Positions 12,001-24,618 of a stretch of DNA of 64,000 bases are shown piece after piece; within the stretch, counting starts at the first letter, position 1; each line of letters begins with the position of its first letter. The translations under genes and the position numbers were made by a program. The stretch lies in the NCBI RefSeq assembly GCF_010389155.1, contig NC_057763.1, forward strand, positions 45,986,645 through 46,050,644, in the 5' to 3' direction. This DNA is from Erigeron canadensis (taxonomy: Eukaryota; Streptophyta; Magnoliopsida; Asterales; Asteraceae). Below the pieces are notes generated by a model that saw only the letters and a program-made list of their open reading frames with translations, was not told the DNA's origin and ran no database searches.

Positions 12001-12577
12001 AAAGTACAAAAAGTGATGGTAAAGGGAAAAGGCATATGACTTCTGCTCATGTTGGGAATGTCATACAAGCAAGTGAAATAGGTGCTAATAACCACACTCT
12101 GCGACAAAATGATGTGCCAATTACGGAAGTTAAAGTAGGAGATGAGAGTAGCCATTATCATAAGCAACTAGATTTTGATCCAGAAGGGGATATGCACAGA
12201 GAATCTAAAGCTCTTAGACATTTCCGTGCTGCTCTGATAGAATATGTGAAAGAATTAGTCAAGCCCACATGGCGTGTTGGTAAACTGAGCAAGGATGCTC
12301 ACAAACTGATTGTTAAAAAGGCTGTTGATAAAGTCCTCAGCACTCTACCTCCAGAGCATATTCCGAGTATTCAGGAATCTGTAGACATGTATCTTTCCTC
12401 ATCCAAGCCAAAACTTGTGAAACTTGTTGAGGTGCGTTTTCTCTCTTTGTGGATTGGAAATTCTAGGATATGAAACGTTAGGTATTATCTGATTCAAGAG
12501 AAAAGAATATCAGATGTTACGTGACAGTTGGTACATCTGTTTTGCAGGGATATATCGAAAAGTATGGAAAGTTGTGA
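9022..12577 (+). CDS. CCCH zinc-finger protein, FRIGIDA-ESSENTIAL 1 / C3H38 type
   Basis: Five coding exons join in frame to 692 residues: 9022-9211, 10389-10692, 10799-11028, 11107-12431 and 12548-12577, all with GT/AG borders. The N-terminus is strongly acidic (residues 20-60, Glu/Asp runs). One CCCH finger, C-x7-C-x5-C-x3-H, uses C196, C204, C210 and H214 (ICDFFVKGWC...CRFRH). A long Ser/Thr-rich, probably disordered middle follows, with a 15-residue tandem repeat (KIGDKVSKC / KIGDKVTKF). The conserved C-terminal domain (about 605-692; YVKELVKPTWRVGKLSKDA, IVKKAVDKV, SSSKPKL, ending YIEKYGKL) is the family signature of Arabidopsis FES1 and C3H38. FES1 works with FRIGIDA in activating FLC; C3H38 is less studied. 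Which is the true orthologue cannot be decided here. The first intron is 1.18 kb. Exon 3 has two in-frame acceptors 9 bp apart. Confidence 0.9.
11755..11844 (+). repeat. 45-bp in-frame tandem repeat in exon 4
   Basis: Two copies of a unit starting AAGATTGGAGATAAGGTC encode the KIGDKVSK / KIGDKVTK duplication in the linker of the CCCH protein. They are close but not identical, so the duplication is not brand-new. Confidence 0.85.
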
Positions 12578-15248
12578 TGTGCTAATACACATTATGGTGG
12601 AATTTTCCTTATGGAGTAGAAATCCTTATCAGATGGTGTGACTTTCTACAATGATCTCCCTATTTTCTGTCTTGGTGAAAAAATGGTGGTTTCAAAATTT
12701 CAAATGGCTTAAGCAGTTCTTTCTACATGGTACTTAAACAGTATGTATATCTATTATGCATGTTAAACTTGTCCTGTAAGTTTTCAAGCATTCGTGGTAA
12801 CAAGTGAAACTAGTTTAATTTCCCTAGCTGATTTTTTTTAGTTACCAGGATTGAGTATATGCTCCTTTATATTTGGCACATGGCACATCTATCATCTCTT
12901 TGACCAGGCTAAAGTGATCTATGTGATATTGATTTTGCTAATTAAAATCAATATATATGCTGATTAAATGGATATGGAACATGGATAGCCGACAGAAGTC
13001 CGTTAGTGATGGAAAATTAGGGGTTTACTTTTTATGATGAATATAGAGAGATTAATATGTAGTATAGTTTGTTATAAATAAGGAATTATCTTGGAATCAC
13101 AGTTTTTTGTGAGGAATTAATAAGTTTGTTTGGTAAAGTTTATAATGTTATGCCAAATGGAACGGGTGGGTAGTATTCGTATTAGATGATTTGGCCATCC
13201 TTGAAGTTTATAAGGAGGGGTTGTTCCAACATAGTAACCAAGGTTGTAAAAATCGGTCAATTTGGTGTGGAAATCGGGATGGCAGTTCGAGGATTCGAGT
13301 CAGCAAGCCTTGGCCAAAAATTGTTCAACGATTAAAAATGATTAGATTTACCTAAAAAATGATAGCTCTGATTAGTGGTCGTGGTCGAGTTGGTCTAAAT
13401 TGACGGTCTAAGGTTTCGGGTCAGTCGGACTTGCCTCAAAAATCGGTCGACGACTAGAATTGATTAGATCCACCTAAAAAACCTTAGCTCTCTTTAGTTG
13501 TCACCAATAGTGGTGGTATAAGGTAGAGTTAAATCGGCGGTGATGACAATTGGTGGTAGCCAATGTTGGTGGAGCCGTGTTTGAGAAGATAAAATAGAAA
13601 GAAAGAAGAGAGACAATGGTAGCGGTTGTTAGTGAATTAGGGTTAGGTTAAAAGTCTTCTATATAAGTATCACTTCTTTAATATATGATAACACCCCTTA
13701 TACCTCCATTTTCTAGCATTTGTCTAGTCCTTGTACTACATTTCACCCTTTCTAATAAATTAGACAACTAAAATTTGATACCCATCTTTATTTTATTTAT
13801 GTTTATAGTATACTTTTAATCATATAATTTCATATATATATATATTTTATAAATCCAATGCGATTTCTCTTTGATCTAATCCTGACATTTCAAAAAATCC
13901 TTCCTTCTTTCCTCCCCAATCGAATCAAGAGTCACAAGTTCCCCAACCTCGATCATAACTTAGTCTTTCTTTAGCTACCTTTTCTTCTTGGTATTCAATA
14001 AGTTCTCGAATCACAATGTTTCTCACGAAGTTTTTTTAGAAAGTAAGAACTATGCCTTTTTGTGATGCTAAAGTGAAAAGCAATTGAAGATCATAGGAGT
14101 TACCTTAGACATTGAAATCTTGTAAGAATGACGATTTTATTCTTAGGTAAGTGTTCAAAGGATCACTTCCAATCACGATTTAGATCTTCCATAATGAGTA
14201 ATAATACAATCTAGAATGTGGAGTTGAAAACTAATTGATGGATACATGTTTTTATATATTTAGACAGGGTAATCTAAGATACACACCTACACATGTAGAT
14301 CTTAATAAGTACGGTCAGTAATTCGCGCAGTCCATGCACCTCTTTGAAGATTTATCATGCCATTACACATATAATTGACCCAACTTCTAGTTAGTGCTTT
14401 AGTGAAGACATTTATTGTTTCATCCTACCTTTTTATATGTGTAGTTTGCTAAATACTTGATTGGTTACGACAGGAACAACTATCATGTAACCGAACGATT
14501 AATTTGTTGGCTTAGTGCAAGTAATTCTAATTTTACAAGTAAATTGTGTAGTCATACACGTTCACATGTGCTTAGTGCGATAATGTGATAATCTTGTATT
14601 CCATTTCTGCACTTGATGGAGACAAGGTTATGTTCTTATTCTTCATAGAGGAGATTTCCTGTGAAAAAATGTGCAGAAACCAATAGTGAGACTGCTTTGG
14701 TTGTAGAATCTTAATCATAGTTGACAACTTCTATTATCCATGATTTTGACATTCTACATATGATTGGTACACTCTTTACTTTACCATGTGACTACCATCT
14801 GCTGAATGGGAGATCTTTGAGGATGACATGAATCGGCCGACAACACTTGCAAAGGAAGGCTATATTAGGTAGAGTAATCATAAGATAGTTCAACTTTCCT
14901 ACCTTTCTTCCATATCTTTTGGTATTTTAAGTGTAAATCTCCATCATGTGCCCTTAACTTTTACACTTTATATCATTAGTGCATATCAAGTTTTCGCCTC
15001 AATTAATCAATGTTCACCTAACATTGACTAGCTATATTTTCTTTTAAGACGGGCATACTCATTTCTTTTTGTAACTAGAAACTTCAATATCATGAGCCTC
15101 AAATGAGTTCCAAAAAGAGCTTTTCATTTCTTAATTCAAGCTTCGTTGCTTTGAATAGTCATTATATGATGTAAAGAAAACATACATCATATGAGCTCCT
15201 ATGTAGAACAATTCAATTGTCACATCATTAAATCTTCTAATCAAACCA
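12578..15248. other. Gene-poor intergenic sequence
   Basis: The start is the likely 3' untranslated region of the CCCH gene. At 13242 the words CAAGGTTGTAAAAATCGG match the terminus of the hAT family seen complete at 59814-60223, but the other end is not found. Around 13250-13570 are repeated AATCGGTC/GGTCGA words. From 13700 to 15248 nothing is recognised. Confidence 0.4.
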
Positions 15249-15450
15249 ATGGGGTGAAACCCTAGCAGTACTGCCACCATGTGGTCGACCCGTAGATGAA
15301 GGATGCATGTCATATGTTCGAACTTGACAAAGGCAATTGGAGAAATTATATCTTGTGATCCACGTGTGAGGATGGTGAGTCACTGGGCATGAGTTCTATG
15401 CAGTGTGTGCTTTGGGTACCAAAACAGTACCTGCGAGAGGGTTCCCACCC
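15249..15450 (+). mobile_element. SINE-like repeat, copy 1 of a pair
   Basis: Starts GGGGTGAAACCC and continues through CACCATGTGGTCGACC, GTTCGAACTTG (box B-like), GTGATCCACGTGTGAGGATG, GGGCATGAGTTCTATG and TTTGGGTACC. The same ordered blocks occur 510 bp to the right. The box A/box B-like arrangement suggests a tRNA-derived SINE. No A-tail or target duplication was identified. Confidence 0.45.
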
Positions 15451-15758
15451 CTATAAATCTTCCAAACGATGCAAGACGAGATTGTTTCAAGCTATTAATA
15501 GATTTATGCTATTTACATATTTCTCGCAACATCAAAGTGGTTGCTTAGTGCAAACTTTTTCACGTAAATCGCCATGCAAAAAAGAGGCATTTTTTATTTC
15601 TAAGTTGTTGAAGAGGAAGTTGTCTAGAGAAAATCTGAGAAATGATTTAGTATAGTCCAACAAATCTTGCTTTGTATAGTGAAGAGATCCATCTGGATTA
15701 ACCTTCTCTCGAAAGACCCACATTACACGTAAATTCATGAGGCTAAACATGAACGACG

Positions 15759-15965
15759 AATGGGGTGAAACCCAGTGGTAAACCGCCATTATGTGACCAC
15801 ATGGGTTTAAGATGAAGGCTAAAGGGCACAAGTTCAAAACTCGCCAAAGACAAGTGGAGAAACTATATATTGTGATCCATGTGTAAGGACGATGACTTAT
15901 TGGGCATGATTTCTATGCGGTGTGCGCTCTGGTTACCAAGAATGTACATGGGACCATAGGGCCAT
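15759..15965 (+). mobile_element. SINE-like repeat, copy 2 of a pair
   Basis: Second copy of the repeat at 15249, roughly 75-80% similar by eye: GGGGTGAAACCCAGTGGTA, then ATGTGACCACATGGG, AAGTTCAAAACTCG, GTGATCCATGTGTAAGGA, GGGCATGATTTCTATG and CTGGTTACC. Same strand as copy 1. The block order is conserved, so these are two members of one family. Confidence 0.45.
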
Positions 15966-18900
15966 TTTCCCTTTTTTAAAGTATCGTCAACGACATTCAT
16001 TTTCTTGATTATAGTAGCATGCCATCACGATAAAGCTAGGGCTTCATGAACAATATAGGGTTGAAAACACCCGCAAGAAGATGCGAATAACTTATTTCGG
16101 TTTGTGTACGTGTTAAAAGAACTTGTACATAAGAGGAAGAAATAATAATCTTAGATTCTAAAAATTCGTAATACATCATACAAACAAATAAGTTAAAATG
16201 AGAATCCCACAAGACAATTTCATACCGTAGACAAGGTTGTAAATAACCGGCGGTCACCCGGCGGCCGACCACCTTTAAGGATAAATCTCATTTCGCGGAG
16301 ATATATCTGTGTTATAACGTGTGTTATAACGGAGACTATAAATTATAAAGGAAATTCATTTTTTAAAAGATATATATTAACAATATCTTTACAAAATACG
16401 TCAATAACCTTTAAAAACTAAAAAGATAACATAAAATACATATACTTATTTTTATATGATTTTTTAAATTTATTTAAAATTTACAACTATAATGTACCTA
16501 CCAATAATGTTGATGGTTTTATTTAAACCACGTCATCTTTCTCTTTCATAAGATATTTGTATTTGTTTCAAAACCAAAGTTAGCCTTGTAAACACCAAAT
16601 CAATAGGTTAATAATTATATGATCTATCTATTATTCATGGCGCCAGTCTCGTTAAGTTCGTTTTCTGGTCCTTATTGACTGCAACCTTTAAATTAAATCT
16701 ACTCTACAAGACACATAACGTAACAGCAGACCACCTTTAAGCATTATAATGCCTTTATAACGGCTTTTAAAACCTTTATTTACAAAACTGACCATAGAAA
16801 ATCTTAAACTTAATGTAGATCATATATTACATCGAATGCTTGAATTCACATTTATATTTTATAACACCTTTATCTTCCTATGATGTGATGTATTCATTCA
16901 TGAACACAAACAAACGAAGATGAACAAGCCATTATGTTCGTGAACCGTTCGTCAACCGTTCGTTTAACTAAACGAACATGAACAAGGTTCGATTCATTTT
17001 CGTTTGGTTCGTTTACAACCCCACCTGGGATGAACTTCGGAAAATTAGCAATCAAAGGACGAACATAGGAAAAAATGACAACAATAAATATAGTCTAGGG
17101 GGAAAATAGCAATCACGAGGACGACCATGGGAAAATTGATTATGATTACTGTCGTTGTAATTGTTTGTAGTGACGAATGAAAATTGATTAAAAGCAAGAT
17201 GATCGATCAATTATAGATATAGATATCGAATTATAGATATAGATATCGAATTGGTGGCGGTGACTCTTACGAAAAGGCACCCTAACATGGCACTCATTTA
17301 AGAGTTGCTTTGTGTGACACACGAAAGTTATTTACTTCAAGGTTTGACCATGTGTTTATACTAAAACAATGTTTATTCTAACAATACATTAACCCATAAA
17401 CATACTACACAATAATGGCACCAAGAGTCCAAGACCATGTATACTTGTATTTAGTTTAATATTTCAATATTTCCCCAATTTAGTTTAAGAGTGGTCTTCA
17501 AACATTCTACAAGATCAAAGTACTAAGTAGTGTTGGTTTATCATCATCATATAAGATTATGCTTGCCTCCTAATTAGCACAACGAAAACAATTAAACAAG
17601 AAGATAAAACAAGAAAATAAAGATAAACGACACACGAGATTTAACGTCGTTTGGCCCTAGTGGGGGCCCTAGTCCACTCGTTGCAACTAGATTGTTTCAT
17701 TTAGGAACGACACGATATTTAATGTTGTTAAATCCTAGTGGGACGTAGTTTACTAGCTGCAACTAGATTATTACAATAAGCTTGAATCATTGAGATTACA
17801 ATTTCATAGGAGGGATACATATAGAGGAACAACTAGGGTTATGACAGGTGCCCAAAAACGTCGTTGAAAAGTTAACAGACCACGGTCAATGAAAGGGATG
17901 TGGAAAAATGAATGGAATGGATGGAAAGTCAAAACTTAACCAAATACATAAGTATATGACAAGTATGACTCGGATGTCGAGAGGGAAGTGGTGAATTGAA
18001 AACTTAAATGGATTAATTGAATTTTGAAAATTTAATGTTAAATCAATGAGAAAGGTTTTTTTTTCCAGAGAAAAGTTTTATAATCAAGAAAAAGTAAATG
18101 CAAATGAAAAGTGGGCAAATAAGTAATAAAACAAATAAAATAAATAAGATTATCAAACATCAATAAGTATGTTCACTTAGACATGTTTTCCCCTTTCGTG
18201 TAATGGTCATGGTTGATTCAAACAGATAATTAAAAATCGGGTTGACAAACGACATTAAGTGGAATTTGACTTTTCATGAGCGCGACGTAAGCCAAAATAT
18301 CTATTTCTTATTTAGAGGTTTCTCTTTTAATAATAAACTTCAATTTGAAACTCACTAACATTAACAAAACCAAGTATTGCAGTCACAAGTATTCCCTGAC
18401 TTTGTTAATTCATCATCAAAAACAAGTCATCTTGGTTCATTTAATAATAAGGTGAATGTCCTTTTTTATGACCAAATAAACCCCAATCAAATACGTACAT
18501 ACTTATGGTTGCAATTCTAGTACTATCATATTTTATTAGTTGAAAAAGCAACTTTAACAAATCATAGTCAAAATTAGTATTCGGTTTCGCAGTCCTTGAT
18601 CCCATAGCAAACAATTTCCAAACACAATTGTTCATTAATAAGTCAGTTAATTCCAAATGACCAAATGACACCTGCCCACAATGTTAATCCTAACTATTAA
18701 CTAATCAAAGTTCGACTTGAGAAGTCAAAATCCACAAATGATTATTTATCACCCAATGAACCATATTCAATCAAGGGAAAACATTTTGTTGTCTGAGCAA
18801 GCATACTACTCCATGTCGTTAACACAAACAATCAAAAACATACCAAAGGAATAGAATGGATCGATGATGATGGAACTATCTTCAATCTTGAACTCCAATA

Positions 18901-19320
18901 AAATACCCTAAATCTTCAAACCAAAGTGTCTGTTTTTATTTTTTAGATAAGGAAAATTGCGGGTTTTAGATTTAGAATAGAGAGGGTGGTAGAGATGGAT
19001 GAGAGTGACATGAGTTTTCTATATGTGGTAGAGATGGATGACGGCTACTTCCCTCTTCTACGAAGGTTATGTTCAATATGTGTTCTCATGTGCACCTAGA
19101 ATAAATCATAGATCAACCAAAATTTCCTAATATTATAAAGTCTTAAGTGAGTGGGTTCCGGACTTTGGATCACGGCAACCCACAAAACTAAAACAAAGAG
19201 TGTTGGGTTTGTTTGAGTCATACGCTGGAAATGAGTTTTGTGTATTCGGCTAGGCAAGGAAAGGAAAGGAAAGAAATGTGATGAGGTGACATAACACCTT
19301 TTGATTGGTTAAAGAAGGGA
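15966..19320. other. Intergenic, transposon fragments
   Basis: At 16229 a CAAGGTTGTAAATAACCGG terminus starts what may be a 550-bp element; the words GACCACCTTTAAG appear near both 16268 and 16730, but the right end is eroded. At 16910-17025 GTTCGTGAACCGTTCG-type words repeat. At 17214-17253 a 20-bp unit (ATTATAGATATAGATATCGA) is tandemly doubled. At 17630-17770 two imperfect copies carry ACGACACACGAGATTTAACG-like and GCAACTAGATT words. No gene is recognised. Confidence 0.35.
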
Positions 19321-19492
19321 AATGATTAATCCTCCTAACAAAATAGCCTAAAAATCATCTTAACTATTGGATTATGACATGTGAAAAAATGAGGGGGCAA
19401 GATTAGGAAAGAGCATTAGTGGGAACCACATGTCATCCTCTTAGAGTGTTAGGAGGATTTTTAGGCTATTTTGTTAGGAGGATTAGTCATTT
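19321..19492. mobile_element. Short palindromic MITE
   Basis: Inverted arms of about 36 bases: AATGATTAATCCTCCTAACA onward at the left, and its near-perfect reverse complement ending at 19492. They enclose about 100 bp. A more eroded relative lies at 31276-31433. Transcribed, it would fold into a long hairpin. Confidence 0.7.
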
Positions 19493-19695
19493 TCCGTTAA
19501 AGAAATTACTTCTAAGAGATTAAGTGATGCGGCCTGCAATAAAAAACTTCAATCAAATGGAAATGAAATTTGAAGTGGTGGGCGTCAGCAAGGTGCATAG
19601 AAAAGGAGCTTCACGGGAGTGGAAGGAAACTTAACGGGCAACCTTGCAATTATCGTCCTTTTTCTAACGGGCGTTACCATACTTAACGACCATCA

Positions 19696-20043
19696 TCACT
19701 ACTTTATAAAAATTATAACACTCTTTTTCCTAACACTTTTCAACATTCTCTCTCGTAAAAATGTCCCCATGTGAAATGACTATTCTACCCTTAATGAATG
19801 AATTAATTAATTCTCCTTTTTATTCATTAATTTAAATATCTCTACTTAAAATACCTATTAAACTTAATGAAATAATTTACAACATAAATCGTTCAACTCC
19901 TAAAAGTAACTACACTACCCTTTTACATTAATTATTTTTATAATAATAACCACACCGCCACCACCCGTCACGCCACCACTACCAAACCACCGCCACACCA
20001 CCGCTACTATCACCATCGCCGCATTGCGAGGGTAAAATGCTAG
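19696..20043 (+). mobile_element. Short non-autonomous Helitron
   Basis: The left end reads A|TCACTACTTTATAAAAATT. The right end reads CGCCGCATTGCGAGGG, then TAAAATG, then CTAG|T. This gives a TC start, a 3' hairpin a few bases before CTAG, and A/T flanks without target duplication, the standard Helitron layout. Before the hairpin is a CCACCGCCAC-rich run also seen at other Helitron ends in this window. Length 348 bp, non-coding. Confidence 0.65.
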
Positions 20044-21215
20044 TCAGTCTTCAAATTTCACCAATATGACTTGTTTAGCTCATCTAAAATGCATGACTCG
20101 AACTGCTTCAATCGTATTCATCCAATTCTCCGTTATTAATTATCAAAATGTCTTTTTAGCACCAAAATGTCATGTCTTCACATAAAACCTACACAAAACC
20201 TTATGCAAATACTAAGTTACCATTTTAACAAGAATATTGACCAAAAATGTATACAAATGAAGGATATTAGCCATTAAAGTTCTGACACAAACCATTATAA
20301 TTTGGCTAATATCAAGTTCTTCCTTGGTGAATAAGGAAACCAAATTGGGCTCCTAAACGCCTGATAAACTCGGCCTAAAAGGCCACAAGCCCACAAGGAC
20401 TTCAAACCGAACAATCTCCGACTTCAAGGACTTGCGACAAAATTCAGCCAGCCATAGAAGCAAACGATATCCCGATCAGATAGTAACTCCATAATCTTTA
20501 GATGACAGAAATCCTCCAAGCTTCCCGCTCCAATAGTAAGCTAAGATTTCAATATCCCAAAGCAGATTTGAATATAAGTTCACAGGTCCGGTTGCCAAGA
20601 ACAAACCAAACTTCAATCCATACATCCCATGTGTACCTAGTCGCAATAGCACCTTTCATCACCTGAAACCAGTTGAAGATGTAAACTGCTCTAATATATT
20701 CATACACAGCGGACCTTAGTAAAGTCTACCAAGGACTCGTCCTCAATCTCTACCGACCCCGCTTATTAGAAGTACCTTACTATAGGCTCTAGAGACTTCA
20801 GGAGAGCAACAACATTCTCCACTAGCAGTAATCACATGAGAGATTTCATTCGGAACCCCTGGTCATCAAAACCTAATGTTGATTTCAAATGTGTCAAAGG
20901 GTAGAGAGAGTCTTGCCCTACCCCTACCCGATAGCCTCCCAAAAAGACTTTTGGCTAGAATGTGTAGGAATAAATAATGGGCGTGTATTTATTCATGGAT
21001 GAAAGGGCGATAATGTTGTGTAGGTTTTAACAAGAAAGAAATATGATGTTGCTTCTAGCTCAATATCGCCTTAAGTAGGATGACAATGAATTATAGTTTA
21101 TATCTTTGGACAATATTATGTTTACTTAGACGAAGTATGCAAGTGATATTTTTGTCCTATATATTGGTAATACTATTACTTCTACCGTTTTCGTTTAAAA
21201 CACTTTAGAAAGTAA
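20044..21215. other. Intergenic, unrecognised low-copy-looking sequence
   Basis: Between 20330 and 20950 base composition is more even and the minus strand reads like old coding or retroelement 3' sequence (for example GGGGTAGGGCAAGACTC near 20915), but I could not keep a frame open and no motif is recognisable. The rest is AT-rich. Confidence 0.3.
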
Positions 21216-21221
21216 GGGTTA

Positions 21222-21382
21222 ATGCTGATACGAACCCATCCCATAATAGGCTCGCATCATGCCATAAGCTCAAAGTAGAACTCACTCCTAAAAGCTAACT
21301 CAAAGGAGGAGGGGACACCTAGCTAAGTAGGCTTATAAACCACCAAGCAATCCCATACTTGGCCGATGTGAGATCGTATACC
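21222..21382 (-). repeat. Repeat with USE + TATA promoter motif, copy 1
   Basis: On the minus strand a snRNA-type upstream element TCTCACATCG (21364-21373; one change from TCCCACATCG) is followed 24 bp later by TTTATAAG (21332-21339). The body matches copy 2 at 21489-21650 over about 150 bp. The USE-TATA gap equals that of plant Pol III snRNA genes such as U6. No snRNA sequence follows. Confidence 0.6.
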
Positions 21383-21488
21383 CCACCCTTTGAAGAGCTA
21401 ACGTCCTCGTTGGTCACGCTTGGCACCTTTCTTTTTGTGTCATAGGCCACCACTTCGAGTGTTGGAACCTCGAAAGGTAGGGCCGACT

Positions 21489-21650
21489 TTGATACGAATT
21501 GATACGAACCCATCCCATAATAGGCTCGCATCATGTCATAAACTGGGTGTAGAACTCACTCCCAAAGCTAGCTCAAAGGAGGAGTGGACACCTAGGCTTA
21601 TAAACCACCAACCAATCCCATACTTGGCCGATGTGGGATCGTAACAAGAG
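21489..21650 (-). repeat. Repeat with USE + TATA promoter motif, copy 2
   Basis: The minus strand carries the consensus plant snRNA upstream element TCCCACATCG (21629-21638), then 24 bp, then TTTATAAG (21597-21604). Downstream blocks (CCTAGGTGTCCACTCCTCC, GAGTTCTACACCCAG, CATGATGCGAGCC) match copy 1 at 21222-21382. The two copies are in direct orientation, separated by about 106 bp, and could be the repeats of one small element or two separate insertions. Confidence 0.65.
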
Positions 21651-22250
21651 CATGGTAAAAATTTGTTGTTTCCAAAAAGTGTAATATAAAATAGGAAAAA
21701 TTACAAATTGTCCTTGGGTTTGGTTGCAAATTGTAGGTTTCATCCATAACTTTACGAAATTACAAACCTCATCCCTGACTTTCGTGCTCCGTCAAAACTT
21801 TTTGTTCAAACCCCTAACGACCGTTAAAAATGAATTACAAATTTCGTCCTTGTGTTCGGAGTTTTGAGGGGATGTTGAATCTGGTGGTGGGGAAGTCAAG
21901 TATAGGTGGTGGTGACGGATCTATAGCTCCGAAACGTCAGGGAGGGGAGGTCGTCGTTCTCTTTTTAAAACGCCAAGGAACGGATACGCACGGAAAAGTT
22001 TCCATGCCGTTTCTGGTGGTGGGGAAGCTGGGTATTGGTGGTGATCACGGATCTTAGCTGGATATATATATACACATTTACATATACATTATAGCCTATC
22101 TATCTATTTATAAGCCATAATTATGGAAAATAAACCATTTTATTTATTATAATATGATGTTTTAACATAATTTGTTTTTATCTTACATTTTCACTCGTCA
22201 ATAATGTTAACGATCCTATGTTTAGCCGTTACTTCACCTGTACCCCCTTA
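21651..22250. other. Intergenic, transposon-like debris
   Basis: Words such as AAATTACAAATTGTCCTTGG and TTTGGTTGCAAATTG at 21690-21780 are typical of widespread plant DNA-transposon ends, but no closing inverted repeat was found. The open frame at 21830-22057 contains an internal repeat (GGTGGTGGGGAAG twice) and looks like repeat DNA rather than a gene. Confidence 0.35.
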
Positions 22251-23590
22251 AAACATCACCAGCAAAGAGAGAAGCCTTAACAAAAGAAGGTACCAGACTA
22301 GCAGCAACTGCTGCTATAACTGTCAGCTGTAGTCTGACTAGTCTCCCAGTTTCTTTAGTGAGTAGTGTTACTCTGCTTTAAAATCATACTTGAAATGGTT
22401 AGATTACGTCCTCTGTTAAGCTTATAGTATATGATTGCTGCTGAAGATCCTCGTCATTTTTGGTTGGTGAACACAGAGAAATGATACCTCAACCTACTGA
22501 TTTAAACTTATGTCCCTCGGCACGGATCAGTTATAGAAGAGGGCCCACTTCCTTAAACCCTCATGGATTCATGCCATGTGGCATTCTGTCGATTTGTAGG
22601 TTGATGAATTTCTTTAGACGAAAATATGAACTTTAAATTTGAGACAGGCTTATGAACTAGATCCTTTTGAGAAATTAGATCCTTTTGTGAAATTTGGTTG
22701 GGAACGAAAAGAAATACTAAATTAAGATCTTGTTACGCACTTACGCTTCCAGTGCTGTACATTACGAAGAACTCAGTATGTGATTAGACGTTATATTTTA
22801 TCTTTATAAGAATTATGACCACTAATGTCAATATGGTTATTAAAAAAAAATAAAGTAATAAATGTAGAATAAATTCTAATTTCTGACCTTCTGTTGGGTA
22901 ATTATTGCACAGATTCACATCCAATGGGGCTTCTGCGGCGTAATTGAATACAAAACTGACTTCCAAAGCATTATCAGTCCATATTATGGTTGCTGACATA
23001 CTAGGCCAGAATCAGATGCACTATTATATGCTGCAGTGTTTGAAGAATTGTGTGTCCTTACTCCTTAGCCTTTGATCACCATTGAGGTATGTGAGTAACC
23101 TACACTTAATATAAGATTACTATTGTCTTTTCATTGTTAGTTGCTATATCTGAAATCTGTATTCAAGTTAGAACTTCTTTTATGAAGGGCCAGGGCTTTT
23201 TTTTCTCACCATGTTAGAAAAGATAAATGTTTGGTCTGGTCTGTGTGGCATCAAGTAAAATAACCAGGCCCATCTGACCATGTCCTGCATAAAGTATTTA
23301 TTATGTCATTTTTAAAAATAGCAAAGGATATGACCAATATTCTCCTGTTACTGTGTTATTACGCGTTAAGAACAACTTCTTAAAAAAATATCAATGCTGT
23401 TCCTCGTACCAGGAAGTAGAATGAATGTTGATAGTTGAAAATGATAAACAAACTTGAGTGGTAATTCATTGTCGTGGTTGTATATGTTGTCCTTGATTTT
23501 CATAGGCATGGGCTAGTTAGTTACTATTAAAATATAAAAGTATGGTAAGCAAAGCTGCAGAGGTGTGGTACTGTGGTAGAAACTAGAAAC
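22251..23590 (+). other. Possible 5' part of an unresolved transcript
   Basis: The composition is closer to transcribed sequence than the flanks. There is a short frame from ATG 22491 (MIPQPTDLNLCPSARISYRR..., about 50 codons) and a strong donor-like GAG|GTATGTGAG at 23084. Together with the acceptor-like sites at 25308 and 25676 this could be a small spliced or non-coding transcript. No family is recognised and no continuous reading frame can be built. Confidence 0.25.
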
Positions 23591-23593
23591 TTA

Positions 23594-24544
23594 GGGGCTG
23601 TTTGGTTAACAGAAAGTTTTTAAAGGAATTGGAATTTAAAGGAATTGGAATTTGAAAGTTTTAAAATTTGACATGTGTTTGGTTGACAGAATTCAACGGA
23701 ATTTTACGAAGGAACCTGAATTTAGATAACATCATATGACAAAGTTACCCCTTATTATTTTTTTTACAATACCTTTTTCACTTTAATAACATATCATACA
23801 TTTTATATTTTATATATACAAGTAAAACATAATATAATAATACTACAAATAGATAAACACTTTTTAAATCACATAAAATTGCTATTAAAAAAACATGTCA
23901 GGAAACTTCTTCAAGCAATTAATTATTACAGTAATTGATATTGTATTTACAAATTACAATGAATGGAAAATTGGATCTGAAAAACCCACATATAATAAAT
24001 ATTAAAGTATATACACTTTTTCAAATTAAGGAAAGTTAAATCTGATAGTGATTTAACATCGAGCCACATTCCTACACCTAAAATACTAATCTTGTATGTA
24101 TAGATATGATTTTCTAATTGTAAAAAACTAAATCCAATGATTTCTTCTACACAAATCTTCTTAGCAAAGAGAAAATGAAAAGATCAATCTGAAATATGAT
24201 TTCTGCTTTTCTTCTTGTTGTTAAAGAGAAGACTGTTGTAGAGGAAGGAGCTGCTATAGAGAAAGAATCTTTGGATCGATGATGATTGATGAAGATGGAA
24301 ATGTGTGGGCAGACTTTTATAAAGAAGTTGAAGAAGGGTTTTTTGGTAAAAATGTATGAATTCCTAATGAATTCAAAACTTTCCATGGCAAATGTGAACG
24401 AATTCTAAATTCCTATGTTTAAAGGAATTTGGTGGAATGTTATAAATTCCAATTCCATCAATTATCCAACCAAACATGGAAAGGAATGGAATTTGAATTC
24501 CAATTCCATTACATTCCTATCAATTCCATGAACCAAACACCCCC
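23594..24544. mobile_element. Tourist-like (PIF/Harbinger) element with TTA TSD
   Basis: The left end GGGGCTGTTTGGTT and the right end AACCAAACACCCCC are inverted, and both are flanked by TTA (23591-23593 and 24545-24547), the target preference of PIF/Harbinger elements. The subterminal AAAGGAATTGGAATTT on the left is mirrored by AATTCCAATTCCA on the right. Length 951 bp with no transposase frame; the AT-rich middle is non-coding. It lies inside the possible transcript region, so if that is real the element is intronic. Confidence 0.85.
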
Positions 24545-24618
24545 TTAGAAATTGGAGCAAATGTTTTGATATTGCATAGCTCTGAATTGTCTTTACAGCA
24601 TAACACAAGTACGTGAAC

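Noticed and set aside
13242..13500. Second copy of the CAAGGTTGTAAA hAT family
   Set aside because: Only the left terminus is recognisable; no right end or duplication found.
17630..17770. Possible LTR or TRIM fragment with repeated ACGACACACGAGATTTAACG-like words
   Set aside because: No LTR pair, primer-binding site or polypurine tract could be placed.
20330..20950. Suspected retroelement coding remnant on the minus strand
   Set aside because: No frame stays open long enough and no RT, integrase or GAG motif is visible.
21830..22057. 75-codon Gly/Val-rich open frame
   Set aside because: Contains an internal nucleotide repeat and lies in transposon-like debris; no homology recognised.
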